Shown one piece after another: positions 1 to 6,391 of a DNA stretch of 12,980 nt. Within the stretch, counting starts at the first letter, position 1. The number at the start of each line of letters is the position of its first letter. The position numbers and the translations under genes are program-made. The stretch is from positions 1 to 12,980 of the forward strand of contig JAVEYA010000064.1 of the NCBI GenBank assembly GCA_034003745.1, in the 5' to 3' direction. A model generated the notes under the pieces. The model saw nothing but the letters and a program-made list of their open reading frames with translations. It had not been told where the DNA came from and ran no database searches. The stretch is from JAVEYA01 sp034003745. GTDB taxonomy: Bacteria > Bacillota > Peptococcia > DRI-13 > PHAD01.

Positions 1-110
1 GCTCCAAGCAGCTTGAAGAGGAAACGGAACAATCATAAAACTTCCAGGATCCCCAAGACATAATAGACGATCCTTTTCGCCAGGTCGTTGCCTTCCAGCG
101 TTCTATCCAT
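1..110 (-). pseudogene. YggT-like membrane protein, 5' part, interrupted by in-frame TGA and cut by the window edge
   Basis: Reading the minus strand from an ATG at 110 gives 25 codons ending in YYVLGILEVL, then TGA at 35-33, and then the same frame continues as LFRFLFKLLG up to the window edge. The joined string, with one stop where a hydrophobic residue would be expected, resembles the first transmembrane segment of small YggT-family membrane proteins from Clostridia; this is recalled from the family, not searched. A GGAGG lies about 10 bases upstream of the ATG, so the gene was, or is, translated. Either the TGA is a real nonsense mutation (TTG or TTA to TGA would do it) or it is a sequence error. 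The rest of the gene lies outside the window. YggT proteins are small integral membrane proteins of poorly defined role. Family assignment is moderate because only about 35 residues are visible. Confidence 0.5.
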
Positions 111-202
111 ATATGGACCAACCTCCGCGCAATAGTCTAGTTATTGTTTATTTTGTCATTCAGCGGAGATTTTATCCCTTGTTTCCTGAATCCAGTCCGG
201 AA

Positions 203-766
203 TCAGATGATGGAATGATAAATATATTGGATGCCGCCGGAAGGCGCGATAATTTCCGTCCTTTTGACCAGCCCGAAGGAAAGTAATATTTTTAAACGGT
301 TGTTGACAGAATGGACATTCGTTTGGAGCAGTTCGGCCAAGGTCGGCGTATCTACGGATTTCTGCTCCACCACCTTGGCAAAGGTCTGCCGGATAGCCTC
401 GCTGCTTTTGCCCACTAACTTCCACTTATTGTTCTGGTCAATAATCAGGGCAATCTGTTTGGCCTGTTCCAACGCTACGCTGATATTCTCCGCAATCAGG
501 GGATTCACCCCGCTTAAAATAAGATGTCTCCCTTTCATTTCCCCAGTCAGCCTGGAAATCAGCACAACCAGCAATTCATTTATAAAAGAGACTTCCACCA
601 GATCAATGGCGGTAAAATCAATCTGTAAGATATCCGCATTCTGAGGGTTAAAATCACTGGAATTAAAATATTCCATGATTTGTTCCCTGATTCTTTTTCC
701 TTTGTCGCGGCCCCATAGCTTTTTTTCCCCGTATTTAATCAGGCTGAACTTAAATATCGCCCTCAC
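203..766 (-). CDS. STAS-like (DUF4325-type) domain protein with C-terminal winged helix
   Basis: This 187-residue protein is probably a cytoplasmic regulator. Residues about 30-110 look like a STAS-like alpha/beta domain of the DUF4325 type: a hydrophobic strand ILQIDFTAIDLV is followed by a helix beginning SFINELLVVL, the usual layout of that family. Residues about 118-187 look like a winged-helix DNA-binding domain: TLAELLQTNVHSVNNRLKILLSFGLVKR reads as helix-turn-helix plus a following wing. No catalytic residues are recognised. The start is uncertain. GTG at 766 has AGAGG nine bases upstream, but a perfect AGGAGG (771-766) overlaps that GTG, and its ideal spacing points to an ATA codon, which would be a very rare start. 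The C-terminus may be frameshifted: the other frame continues IPDWIQETRDKISAE just past the stop. The gene stands alone and is divergent from the sigma-54 operon. Its target is unknown. Confidence 0.7.
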   Translation of the reverse strand: MRAIFKFSLIKYGEKKLWGRDKGKRIREQIMEYFNSSDFNPQNADILQIDFTAIDLVEVSFINELLVVLISRLTGEMKGRHLILSGVNPLIAENISVALEQAKQIALIIDQNNKWKLVGKSSEAIRQTFAKVVEQKSVDTPTLAELLQTNVHSVNNRLKILLSFGLVKRTEIIAPSGGIQYIYHSII

Positions 767-820
767 CTCCTCAAACCTCTGCCCGTATTTTTTAGATTGG
801 TGCGTTCTATCTTTAGCATA

Positions 821-840
821 TCGAATCTTATTTATTTCGA
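821..840. repeat. Short inverted repeat, possible operator for the STAS-like gene
   Basis: TCGAA and TTCGA arms are separated by ten A/T-rich bases. The site lies 55-74 bases upstream of the GTG of the STAS-like gene, so it could be an operator for that gene. Arms of only five bases in AT-rich DNA can arise by chance. Confidence 0.25.
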
Positions 841-969
841 CATTAGTTTTTTCCAGTTTTTATTTATTGCACCTTATTTCTTCTTTTTTATGGTTATTCC
901 TTCTTTATTTTAACCTGATTAATCTCTTTGTTATATTCGGAATACTTCTTCTGTTTTCATTTTATATCA

Positions 970-995
970 TTAATTGGAAAAAATAAACCAATTAA
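970..995. promoter_or_regulatory. Perfect 8-bp-arm dyad, candidate enhancer (UAS) for sigma-54 activator
   Basis: TTAATTGG at 970-977 and CCAATTAA at 988-995 are exact inverted copies separated by ten bases (978-987). The centre lies about 210 bases upstream of the predicted sigma-54 transcription start. That is the usual range for upstream activating sequences bound by dimers of sigma-54 enhancer-binding proteins. The spacer is A-rich and no transcript is expected to end here from either side, so a terminator role is unlikely. Binding by the regulator encoded at 4925-6319 is inferred. Confidence 0.45.
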
Positions 996-1023
996 AATAT
1001 GAATTTTGTTGTATTTTCACATT

Positions 1024-1037
1024 TATTACATGTAATA
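1024..1037. promoter_or_regulatory. 14-bp perfect palindrome, second candidate enhancer site
   Basis: TATTACATGTAATA is an exact palindrome. Its centre is about 165 bases upstream of the predicted sigma-54 transcription start and about 48 bases from the centre of the dyad at 970-995. The half-site TTACAT recurs in direct orientation at 1043-1048. It could be a second activator site or an operator for another regulator. Confidence 0.35.
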
Positions 1038-1167
1038 TTTCGTTACATTTTCTCTTGATTCCGCTGGGGCTTCTCTTTGACAGCTTTTGTATGTATCATT
1101 TCGTATCACTTGAGAAATACCCCTTTTGTCCAGCCCTTGATAAATCAGGCTTTTTTCTCCGTATTCT

Positions 1168-1185
1168 TTGGCATAAGGCTTGCAA
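1168..1185 (+). promoter_or_regulatory. Sigma-54 (RpoN) -24/-12 promoter
   Basis: TTGGCATAAGGCTTGCAA matches the sigma-54 consensus TGGCAC-N5-TTGCW at every invariant position: GG at 1170-1171 (-24) and GC at 1182-1183 (-12), with the required ten bases between the two dinucleotides. Transcription would start near 1195, leaving a leader of about 58 bases before the SDR gene. No comparable match was noticed in the other intergenic regions. Sigma-54 promoters need an AAA+ activator, and one is encoded directly downstream of the operon. Confidence 0.88.
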
Positions 1186-1252
1186 TACATTTTATAGTAT
1201 GGACTCTATTTAGAATAACTTTATAAAGAATTAGGGAAGTGAGGGTTTAAAA

Positions 1253-2014
1253 ATGAAAAAACTCAGCGGAAGAGTTGCCTTTGTCACCGGCGCAGTAGGA
1301 GGACTGGGCCAGGAACAAGTCAGGGCCCTGGCGGCTGAAGGAGCCAATGTGGTCGTCAATTATCGCAATAAGCCTGACCGGGCCGCTAAGGCGGCGGCAT
1401 TGGTCAAGGAACTGACTGAGGAATTCGGCGGCGACCATCTGGCTGTTCCCGGGGAAATTTCTGTGGAAACCGATGTGCAGGATATGGTGGGCAAAATTAT
1501 TGCCCATTACGGCAAAATCGACATTTTAATCAACAATGCCGGCATCTCCATCAACAATGTCACCTGGGCTTTTCCCAAGGAAGACTGGGATAAAGTTCTC
1601 GCTGTAAACCTGACGGGGACATTTCTGTGTATGAAAACCGTCCTGCCGCATATGCGGGAGAAGAAATACGGCCGGATCATCAATATGTCTTCCGTGGTGG
1701 GTATCACCGGCGCCAGGGGCACAGCCGCCTACACAGCCACCAAAGCCGCTGTCATCGGCTTGACCAAAACCACTGCCAGGGAAGTGGCTACCCGCGGCAT
1801 TACTGTGAATTGTATCGCCCCCGGCTATATCAATGCTGGTATTATCTCCGACGTGACTCCGGAATACCTGGAAAAGGAAGTTATTCCCTCTATTCCGATG
1901 GGGCGGCTGGGAGACGGGTCGGACATCGCCAGGGCGGCGGTATTTTTGGCTTCCGACGACGCTAAATATATCACCGGCGAAGTCTTAAGAGTAGACGGGG
2001 GTTTTTGCATTTAA
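1253..2014 (+). CDS. SDR-family oxidoreductase, 3-ketoacyl/acetoacetyl-CoA reductase (FabG/PhaB-like)
   Basis: This 253-residue protein is a classical short-chain dehydrogenase/reductase of normal length. It has the nucleotide-binding motif TGAVGGLG (12-19), NNAG (94-97), the structural Asn119, and the catalytic Ser146/147, Tyr160 and Lys164 in the YTATK motif. It ends in GEVLRVDGGF, the typical FabG-like C-terminus. The residues after the second strand (NYR, 36-38) resemble NADP-dependent FabG/PhaB proteins, so NADPH is the likelier cofactor, though this is inferred. It interconverts a 3-hydroxyacyl and a 3-ketoacyl thioester. With thiolase and CoA-transferase next to it, 3-hydroxybutyryl-CoA/acetoacetyl-CoA is the likely pair, although a free hydroxyacid or another chain length is possible. 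The ATG follows GTGAGGG at good spacing. It is the first gene of the operon behind the sigma-54 promoter, 31 bases before the thiolase. Confidence 0.88.
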   Translation: MKKLSGRVAFVTGAVGGLGQEQVRALAAEGANVVVNYRNKPDRAAKAAALVKELTEEFGGDHLAVPGEISVETDVQDMVGKIIAHYGKIDILINNAGISINNVTWAFPKEDWDKVLAVNLTGTFLCMKTVLPHMREKKYGRIINMSSVVGITGARGTAAYTATKAAVIGLTKTTAREVATRGITVNCIAPGYINAGIISDVTPEYLEKEVIPSIPMGRLGDGSDIARAAVFLASDDAKYITGEVLRVDGGFCI

Positions 2015-2045
2015 GCCAAAAATATGAATAAAGGGAGTGTTTATA

Positions 2046-3233
2046 GTGAGTGATATCGTAATCGTCAGCGCGGTGCGGACGCCCTTCGGCAATTTCGGCG
2101 GCAGCCTGAAATCTTTTAAAGCCGTGGAACTGGGTGCAGCAGCGATTAAAGAAGCCCTGCACAGGGCAGGTATCGAAGGCCACCAGGTGGATGAGGTGAT
2201 CATGGGGATGGTCGTCCCCGCAGGAGCGGGCCAGATTCCCGGACGCCAGGCTTCCCTCCTGTCCGGCATTCCGGCGGAGGTGCCGGTGGTAACGATTAAT
2301 AAAGTCTGCGGCTCGGCCTTAAAAGCTGTCACCATGGGCGTGCAGGCCATTAAAGCGGGGGACGCGGAAGTGATTGTAGCAGGGGGCATGGAAAGCATGT
2401 CCAATGTTCCCTATACCGCCCCGGATTTCCGCTGGGGCAGCAGGATGGGCAATGCAACGATGAAGGATACCCTGATCCAGGACGGCCTGTGGTGTCCGGT
2501 CAATGATGTACACATGGCGGTAATCGCCAGTGAGGTAGCCAAAGAATTTGAGATTTCCCGCGAGAGCCAGGACAAATGGGCCTTGCGCAGCCAGCTGCGG
2601 TGGGAACAAGCTGAAGCAGACGGGAAATTTAAATCTGAACGGATGTCTTTGGACATTAAAACAAAACAGGGGATGATTACCTTTGAAAAGGATGAGTTCC
2701 CCAAAAGCGGAACAACCCTGGAGAAGCTGGCTTCCCTGCCCCCGGTTTTCACTAAAGACGGCAGTATTACGGCGGGCAATGCGCCCGGGATGAACGACGG
2801 AGCCTCGGCCGTGGTTATCATGAGCGGGAAAAAGGCCGCTGAACTGGGCCTGAAGCCTCTGGCCAAAATCATTGATTACGCCCAGGCCTCCAAGGACCCC
2901 AAATATATTGCCTCGGTACCGGGGCTGGCCATCCAAAAGCTCTTAACCAAAAGAAATCTGACCCTGAATAATATCGATTTGCTGGAAATCAATGAAGCCT
3001 TTGCCGCCGTGCCCCTGGTCAGCTGTAAGCTTCTGGGCATGGATGAACAGGCTATGGATGAAAAAGTAAATGTGAACGGCTCCGCCATCGCCGTCGGGCA
3101 TCCTATCGGCGCCTCCGGCGCCCGTGTTCTGATGACCTTGATTTATGAACTGCAACGTCAGCAGAAGAAGACCGGCATCGCCGCAATTTGCAGCGGGATG
3201 GCCCAGGGGGACGCTGTTCTGATTGAGATTTAA
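2046..3233 (+). CDS. Acetyl-CoA acetyltransferase (thiolase)
   Basis: This 395-residue thiolase condenses or cleaves short 3-ketoacyl-CoA, most simply acetoacetyl-CoA to two acetyl-CoA. The start was set at GTG 2046 because AAGGGAG (2031-2037) lies eight bases upstream and the protein then begins MSDIVIVSAVRTPFG, as in the family. A GTG at 2037 overlaps that ribosome site and is unlikely. The nucleophilic Cys88 is in NKVCGSALKA, and NEAFAA is present. His352 is in GHPIGASG, and the second active-site Cys382 is in CSGMAQG. That last motif is unusual: most thiolases have a glycine-rich CxGGG there. The rest of the fold looks intact and full length, so it is probably active, but substrate range could differ. 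It lies 31 bases after the SDR and 29 before the CoA-transferase, in one operon. Confidence 0.92.
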   Translation: MSDIVIVSAVRTPFGNFGGSLKSFKAVELGAAAIKEALHRAGIEGHQVDEVIMGMVVPAGAGQIPGRQASLLSGIPAEVPVVTINKVCGSALKAVTMGVQAIKAGDAEVIVAGGMESMSNVPYTAPDFRWGSRMGNATMKDTLIQDGLWCPVNDVHMAVIASEVAKEFEISRESQDKWALRSQLRWEQAEADGKFKSERMSLDIKTKQGMITFEKDEFPKSGTTLEKLASLPPVFTKDGSITAGNAPGMNDGASAVVIMSGKKAAELGLKPLAKIIDYAQASKDPKYIASVPGLAIQKLLTKRNLTLNNIDLLEINEAFAAVPLVSCKLLGMDEQAMDEKVNVNGSAIAVGHPIGASGARVLMTLIYELQRQQKKTGIAAICSGMAQGDAVLIEI

Positions 3234-3262
3234 GAAGCTAACCAAAAAGGAGGAAGAAGAAG

Positions 3263-4831
3263 ATGTCCGGTAAAATAATTACCGCACAACAAGCGGCGGA
3301 TTTGATTCACGACGGGATAACCATAGGGTTCAACGGCTTCGTTGGCTTCGGCCATGCTGAAGAAATTTCAATAGAAATTGAAAAAAAGTTTCTGGCCGCC
3401 GGTCATCCCCGCAACCTGACTCTGATCTATGGAGCCGGTCAGGGTGACGGCAAGACCTCTTTTGGTTTAAACCATTATGCATATGAAGGCATGACCAAGC
3501 GGATCATCTGCGGCCATGTCGGCTTGGCCCCGCAACTTGCCGGCCTGGTAGCCGGTAATAAAATTGAGGGCTATAACTTTCCCCAGGGTGTAGTGACGCA
3601 TTTATACCGTGCTGTTGCCGGTAATAAAGTCGGAGTCATTACCCATGTGGGCTTAAAGACCTTTGCCGATCCCCGTGTCGAAGGCGCCAAGATGAACAAA
3701 ATGACTACCGAAGACCTGATCGATCTGATTCATATTAACGGTAAGGAATTATTGCTGTATAAGCGTCTGCCCATTCATGTCGCCCTGATCAGGGGCACCA
3801 CCGCGGACGAATTCGGTAATATCACTATGGAAGAAGAAGCGGTCCATCTGGAAACCCTTTCTTTGGCCCAGGCCGCCAAGAATTCCGGCGGCATCGTCAT
3901 TGCCCAGGTCAAAAGGCTGGCCCAGCGCGGCAGCCTGCATCCACAGCGGGTACGTGTTCCGGGGGTTTTGGTGGACTATATTGTCGTCGCCCACCCGGAG
4001 AACCATACCATGTCGCCTGTCATTCAGTATAATCCGGCGTACAGCGGGGAAATCCGGGTCCCCTTAAACAGCCTACCCCCCATGCCCTTGAATGAACGTA
4101 AAATTATTGCCCGACGCTGTGCTTTTGAACTGGCGCCCAACGGGAACATCAATTTGGGTATCGGCGTGCCTGATGGTGTAGCCTTGGTTGCTTTGGAAGA
4201 AGGACTAAACAACAATATAACGCTAATGATTGAATCCGGGGCGATTGGCGGCATTCCCGGCGGTGGGCTTGACATTGGGGCCTCCACTAACGCCGATGCC
4301 TTTATCGACCATCCTTACCAGTTCGATTTCTTTGACGGCGGCGGAATCGATGTCACTTTCCTGGGTCTGGCGGAAGCCGATAAAGTTGGCAACATCAACG
4401 TCAGCAAATTTAATGGCCGTGCAGTCGGCTGCGGGGGGTTTGTGAACATCTCGCAAAACGCCAAAAAAGTCGTCTTCTGCGGGACCTTTACCGCCGGCCG
4501 CTCCGAATACGATATCCGGGACGGTCAGTTGAATATCCTCAAGGACGGCCAATACAAGAAGTTCGTCCAGAATGTTGAACAAATCACCTTCAGCGGCGAA
4601 TATGCCGCTGACATCGGTCAAAATGTTCTCTATGTTACGGAGCGGGCGGTCTTTGTTTTGTCCAAAGAGGGGCTTGTCCTGACCGAGATTGCCCCCGGAG
4701 TTGATCTCCAACGTGATATTCTTGATCAAATGGCCTTCCCTCCCCTCGTTTCGTCTGATCTGAAACTGATGGATGTACGCATTTTCACTGATGCGCCTAT
4801 GGGTATCCGTGAGGAAATCCTGAATAAGTAG
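3263..4831 (+). CDS. Family I acyl-CoA:acetate/3-ketoacid CoA-transferase, fused alpha-beta (YdiF/propionate CoA-transferase type)
   Basis: This 522-residue protein carries both CoA-transferase domains in one chain, like E. coli YdiF and propionate CoA-transferase, and is of usual length. The N-terminal domain (about 1-250) contains FNGFVGFGHAEE near its start. The C-terminal domain (about 275-515) has GIGVPDGV and the active-site motif ESGAIGGIPGGG. Its Glu324 is the predicted nucleophile that forms the glutamyl-CoA intermediate, corresponding to Glu333 of YdiF as recalled. The enzyme would move CoA between acetyl-CoA (or a similar donor) and a short acid such as 3-hydroxybutyrate, acetoacetate, butyrate or propionate. 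An AGGAGG lies nine bases before the ATG. It is the last gene of the sigma-54 operon and is followed by an intrinsic terminator. The acid used cannot be told from sequence alone. Confidence 0.92.
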   Translation: MSGKIITAQQAADLIHDGITIGFNGFVGFGHAEEISIEIEKKFLAAGHPRNLTLIYGAGQGDGKTSFGLNHYAYEGMTKRIICGHVGLAPQLAGLVAGNKIEGYNFPQGVVTHLYRAVAGNKVGVITHVGLKTFADPRVEGAKMNKMTTEDLIDLIHINGKELLLYKRLPIHVALIRGTTADEFGNITMEEEAVHLETLSLAQAAKNSGGIVIAQVKRLAQRGSLHPQRVRVPGVLVDYIVVAHPENHTMSPVIQYNPAYSGEIRVPLNSLPPMPLNERKIIARRCAFELAPNGNINLGIGVPDGVALVALEEGLNNNITLMIESGAIGGIPGGGLDIGASTNADAFIDHPYQFDFFDGGGIDVTFLGLAEADKVGNINVSKFNGRAVGCGGFVNISQNAKKVVFCGTFTAGRSEYDIRDGQLNILKDGQYKKFVQNVEQITFSGEYAADIGQNVLYVTERAVFVLSKEGLVLTEIAPGVDLQRDILDQMAFPPLVSSDLKLMDVRIFTDAPMGIREEILNK

Positions 4832-4848
4832 CTCCTCACAACTGCCTA

Positions 4849-4889
4849 AGAAGCCCGGACTTTTTAAAAGAGTCCGGGCTTCTGTTTTT
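4849..4889 (+). terminator. Intrinsic terminator of the SDR-thiolase-CoA-transferase operon
   Basis: The 13-base arms AGAAGCCCGGACT (4849-4861) and AGTCCGGGCTTCT (4871-4883) pair perfectly around a short A/T loop and are followed by GTTTTTA. It lies 18 bases after the CoA-transferase stop. It should separate the operon from the downstream regulator gene. Confidence 0.92.
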
Positions 4890-4890
4890 A

Positions 4891-4899
4891 TGTTAAAAT
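4891..4899 (+). promoter_or_regulatory. Possible extended -10 promoter for the sigma-54 activator gene
   Basis: TGTTAAAAT fits an extended -10 (TGnTAAAAT). It lies just after the operon terminator and about 26 bases before the regulator ATG. No good -35 is visible because that position falls in the terminator stem. The regulator needs its own promoter after such a strong terminator, which supports the call. Confidence 0.35.
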
Positions 4900-4924
4900 A
4901 GCTTTAGAATAAAGGAGGGACTGC

Positions 4925-6319
4925 ATGATGGACGCCATTCGGGAAACGCCCTTTTATTTTGATAGAAATTTTGTCAATTTGTTCATGCATGTTTTCGAAA
5001 AAGTCCCCATTCCGATGATTATCGTGGATGCAACGGGTAAAATTCAATTGCTGAATAAAGCCTACGGCAGCTTTCTGGACAAAAAGAGGGAAGATGTTAT
5101 CGGCAAAGATATCCTGGAGGTTATCACCAACAGCCGCATCCCTATTGTCCTGCAGACCGGAGAGGCGGAGATCGCCTGGCGTCATAAATTCTTCAACGGC
5201 CAGGAGGCCATCGTCCACCGTATCCCCATCAAAGAAGAAGGTCAAGTCATCGGCTGTTTCGGCATGCTCCTGTTCAACACCCTGGAAGAACTCCAGGAAG
5301 TAGCCGACCGCTATAAAAAGCTCGAGAATGAATTGAATTACTATAAGAGCGAGCTCAGAAGCATGCAGAAAGCCCGCTATGCCTTAAGCAATATTATCGG
5401 CGTCTCCCCTCTGATCAAAGAAACCAAGGAAAAAATCAAAAAAATCGCCAAAAGCAAATCTACCGTCCTCCTGACGGGGGAAAGCGGTGTCGGCAAGGAG
5501 CTCTTTGCCCATGCCATCCATAATGAGAGCGCCCGGGCCGAGTTTCCCTTTATCCGCTTAAACTGCGCCGCCATCCCCGAAAGTCTTTTTGAATCCGAGC
5601 TATTCGGCTATGAAGAAGGGGCCTTTACCGGCGCAAAAAAGGGTGGCAAAGCCGGTAAATTCGAACTGGCCAACGGCGGGACGCTTTTTTTAGATGAGAT
5701 CGGCGATATCCCCTTGTCCATGCAAGCGAAACTCTTACGGGTCCTGCAGGAAAAGGAACTGGACAAAGTGGGCGGAAACAAGAGCGCTCTGGTGGACGTC
5801 CGGGTCGTCGCGGCGACCAATAAGAACCTGGAGGCGCTCGTGGAACAGGGCCTGTTCCGTAAAGACCTTTATTTCCGGCTGAATATTCTTAGCCTGGTCA
5901 TACCGCCGCTTCGGGAAAGAAAAGAGGATATCCCCCTTTTAGTCAGCCATCTTCTATTCACCCTAAACGATGAACTGGGCCTCTATAAGACCCTCCGCGA
6001 TGAGGTGACTGCCGCCCTGATGCGTTATAATTGGCCGGGCAATGTGCGTGAGCTGAAAAACGTCCTGGAAAAAATGCTCCTCAATTCGGAAGAAAATACG
6101 CTGACTCTGCAGGACATTCCTTTATACCTGCTGCAAAAAGAAAAAACCCCTCCCCAAAACGCCTCTGGGGAAGGGTTGGATCAGGCCCTCGAAGCCTTTG
6201 AAAAGGAAACCATCCGGAAAATCCTTTTGGAGACCAAAGGCAATATTAAAAAATCTTCCGAAATATTGCAGATACCCCGTCCCCGGCTTTATCGAAAAAT
6301 CAAAAAGTACAGATTGTGA
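4925..6319 (+). CDS. Sigma-54-dependent transcriptional activator (PAS / AAA+ / Fis-type HTH)
   Basis: This 464-residue enhancer-binding protein activates RNA polymerase carrying sigma-54 from remote DNA sites. Residues about 18-125 form a PAS-like sensor (PIPMIIVDATGKIQLLNKAY). Residues about 122-150 look like a coiled-coil linker. Residues about 158-390 are the AAA+ domain with Walker A GESGVGKE (185-192), the sigma-54 contact loop GAFTGA (232-237), Walker B GGTLFLDE (251-258), and the family signatures FRLN and WPGNVREL. A Fis-type helix-turn-helix fills about 420-464 (GNIKKSSEILQIPRPRLYRKI). There is no receiver domain, so a ligand bound by PAS, not phosphorylation, probably controls it. 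GGAGGG lies five bases before the first ATG; the second ATG, three bases on, is also possible. The gene directly follows a sigma-54-driven acyl-CoA operon, which is the likely target. Confidence 0.95.
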   Translation: MMDAIRETPFYFDRNFVNLFMHVFEKVPIPMIIVDATGKIQLLNKAYGSFLDKKREDVIGKDILEVITNSRIPIVLQTGEAEIAWRHKFFNGQEAIVHRIPIKEEGQVIGCFGMLLFNTLEELQEVADRYKKLENELNYYKSELRSMQKARYALSNIIGVSPLIKETKEKIKKIAKSKSTVLLTGESGVGKELFAHAIHNESARAEFPFIRLNCAAIPESLFESELFGYEEGAFTGAKKGGKAGKFELANGGTLFLDEIGDIPLSMQAKLLRVLQEKELDKVGGNKSALVDVRVVAATNKNLEALVEQGLFRKDLYFRLNILSLVIPPLRERKEDIPLLVSHLLFTLNDELGLYKTLRDEVTAALMRYNWPGNVRELKNVLEKMLLNSEENTLTLQDIPLYLLQKEKTPPQNASGEGLDQALEAFEKETIRKILLETKGNIKKSSEILQIPRPRLYRKIKKYRL

Positions 6320-6324
6320 ATGCT

Positions 6325-6360
6325 AAAAAATATCGGCGTGCTGAACGCCGATATTTTTTT
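6325..6360. terminator. Bidirectional intrinsic terminator between convergent genes
   Basis: AAAAAATATCGGCGT and ACGCCGATATTTTTTT form a long hairpin with loop GCTGA, starting six bases after the stop of the sigma-54 regulator. The A-tract on the left and T-tract on the right give a U-run in both directions. It can therefore also end the minus-strand polyamine transcript, whose last gene stops at 6392. Confidence 0.9.
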
Positions 6361-6391
6361 CGAACGCATTCCAAGGGTTCTATTTTGACGT

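Larger units (their letters stand above)
767..1252. other. AT-rich divergent intergenic regulatory region
   Basis: This 486-base gap separates the divergent STAS-like gene and the SDR-thiolase-CoA-transferase operon. It is clearly richer in A and T than the flanking genes, and no convincing coding frame with a ribosome site was found in it. It holds a sigma-54 promoter near its right end (1168-1185) and two perfect dyads (970-995, 1024-1037). It also holds a weaker dyad at 821-840 (TCGAA, 10-base spacer, TTCGA) closer to the STAS-like gene, and a GTAT-N10-ATAC pair at 1103-1120. The wide spacing is what a sigma-54 promoter with upstream enhancer sites and a looping activator would need. Confidence 0.7.

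Noticed and set aside
33..35. Selenocysteine recoding of the TGA in the YggT-like fragment
   Set aside because: The TGA replaces a hydrophobic membrane residue, where selenocysteine would have no known role, and YggT proteins are not selenoproteins. Mutation or error is simpler.
970..995. Dyad 970-995 as an intrinsic terminator
   Set aside because: Both flanking genes are transcribed away from it, and the stem is AT-rich with no following T-run.
1077..1109. TTGACA at 1077-1082 as a sigma-A -35 box for the SDR operon
   Set aside because: No -10 hexamer at acceptable spacing: TATCAT is 11 bases away and TATCAC 21 bases away. The sigma-54 site downstream is far stronger.
675..1213. Open frames in the AT-rich gap on the plus strand (675-986 and 974-1213)
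   Set aside because: Low-complexity hydrophobic or Phe/Leu-rich translations typical of AT-rich non-coding DNA, no ribosome sites, and the second overlaps the sigma-54 promoter.
2037..2045. GTG at 2037 as the thiolase start
   Set aside because: It overlaps the AAGGGAG ribosome site; GTG 2046 has correct spacing and gives the usual thiolase N-terminus.
2319..2936. Long antisense frames opposite the thiolase (2319-2936 and 2411-2872)
   Set aside because: They are shadows of a strongly coding, motif-complete thiolase gene, with no recognisable protein and no ribosome site noted.
4223..4729. Antisense frame of 168 codons opposite the CoA-transferase
   Set aside because: Mirror of a well-supported gene; translation shows no family motif.
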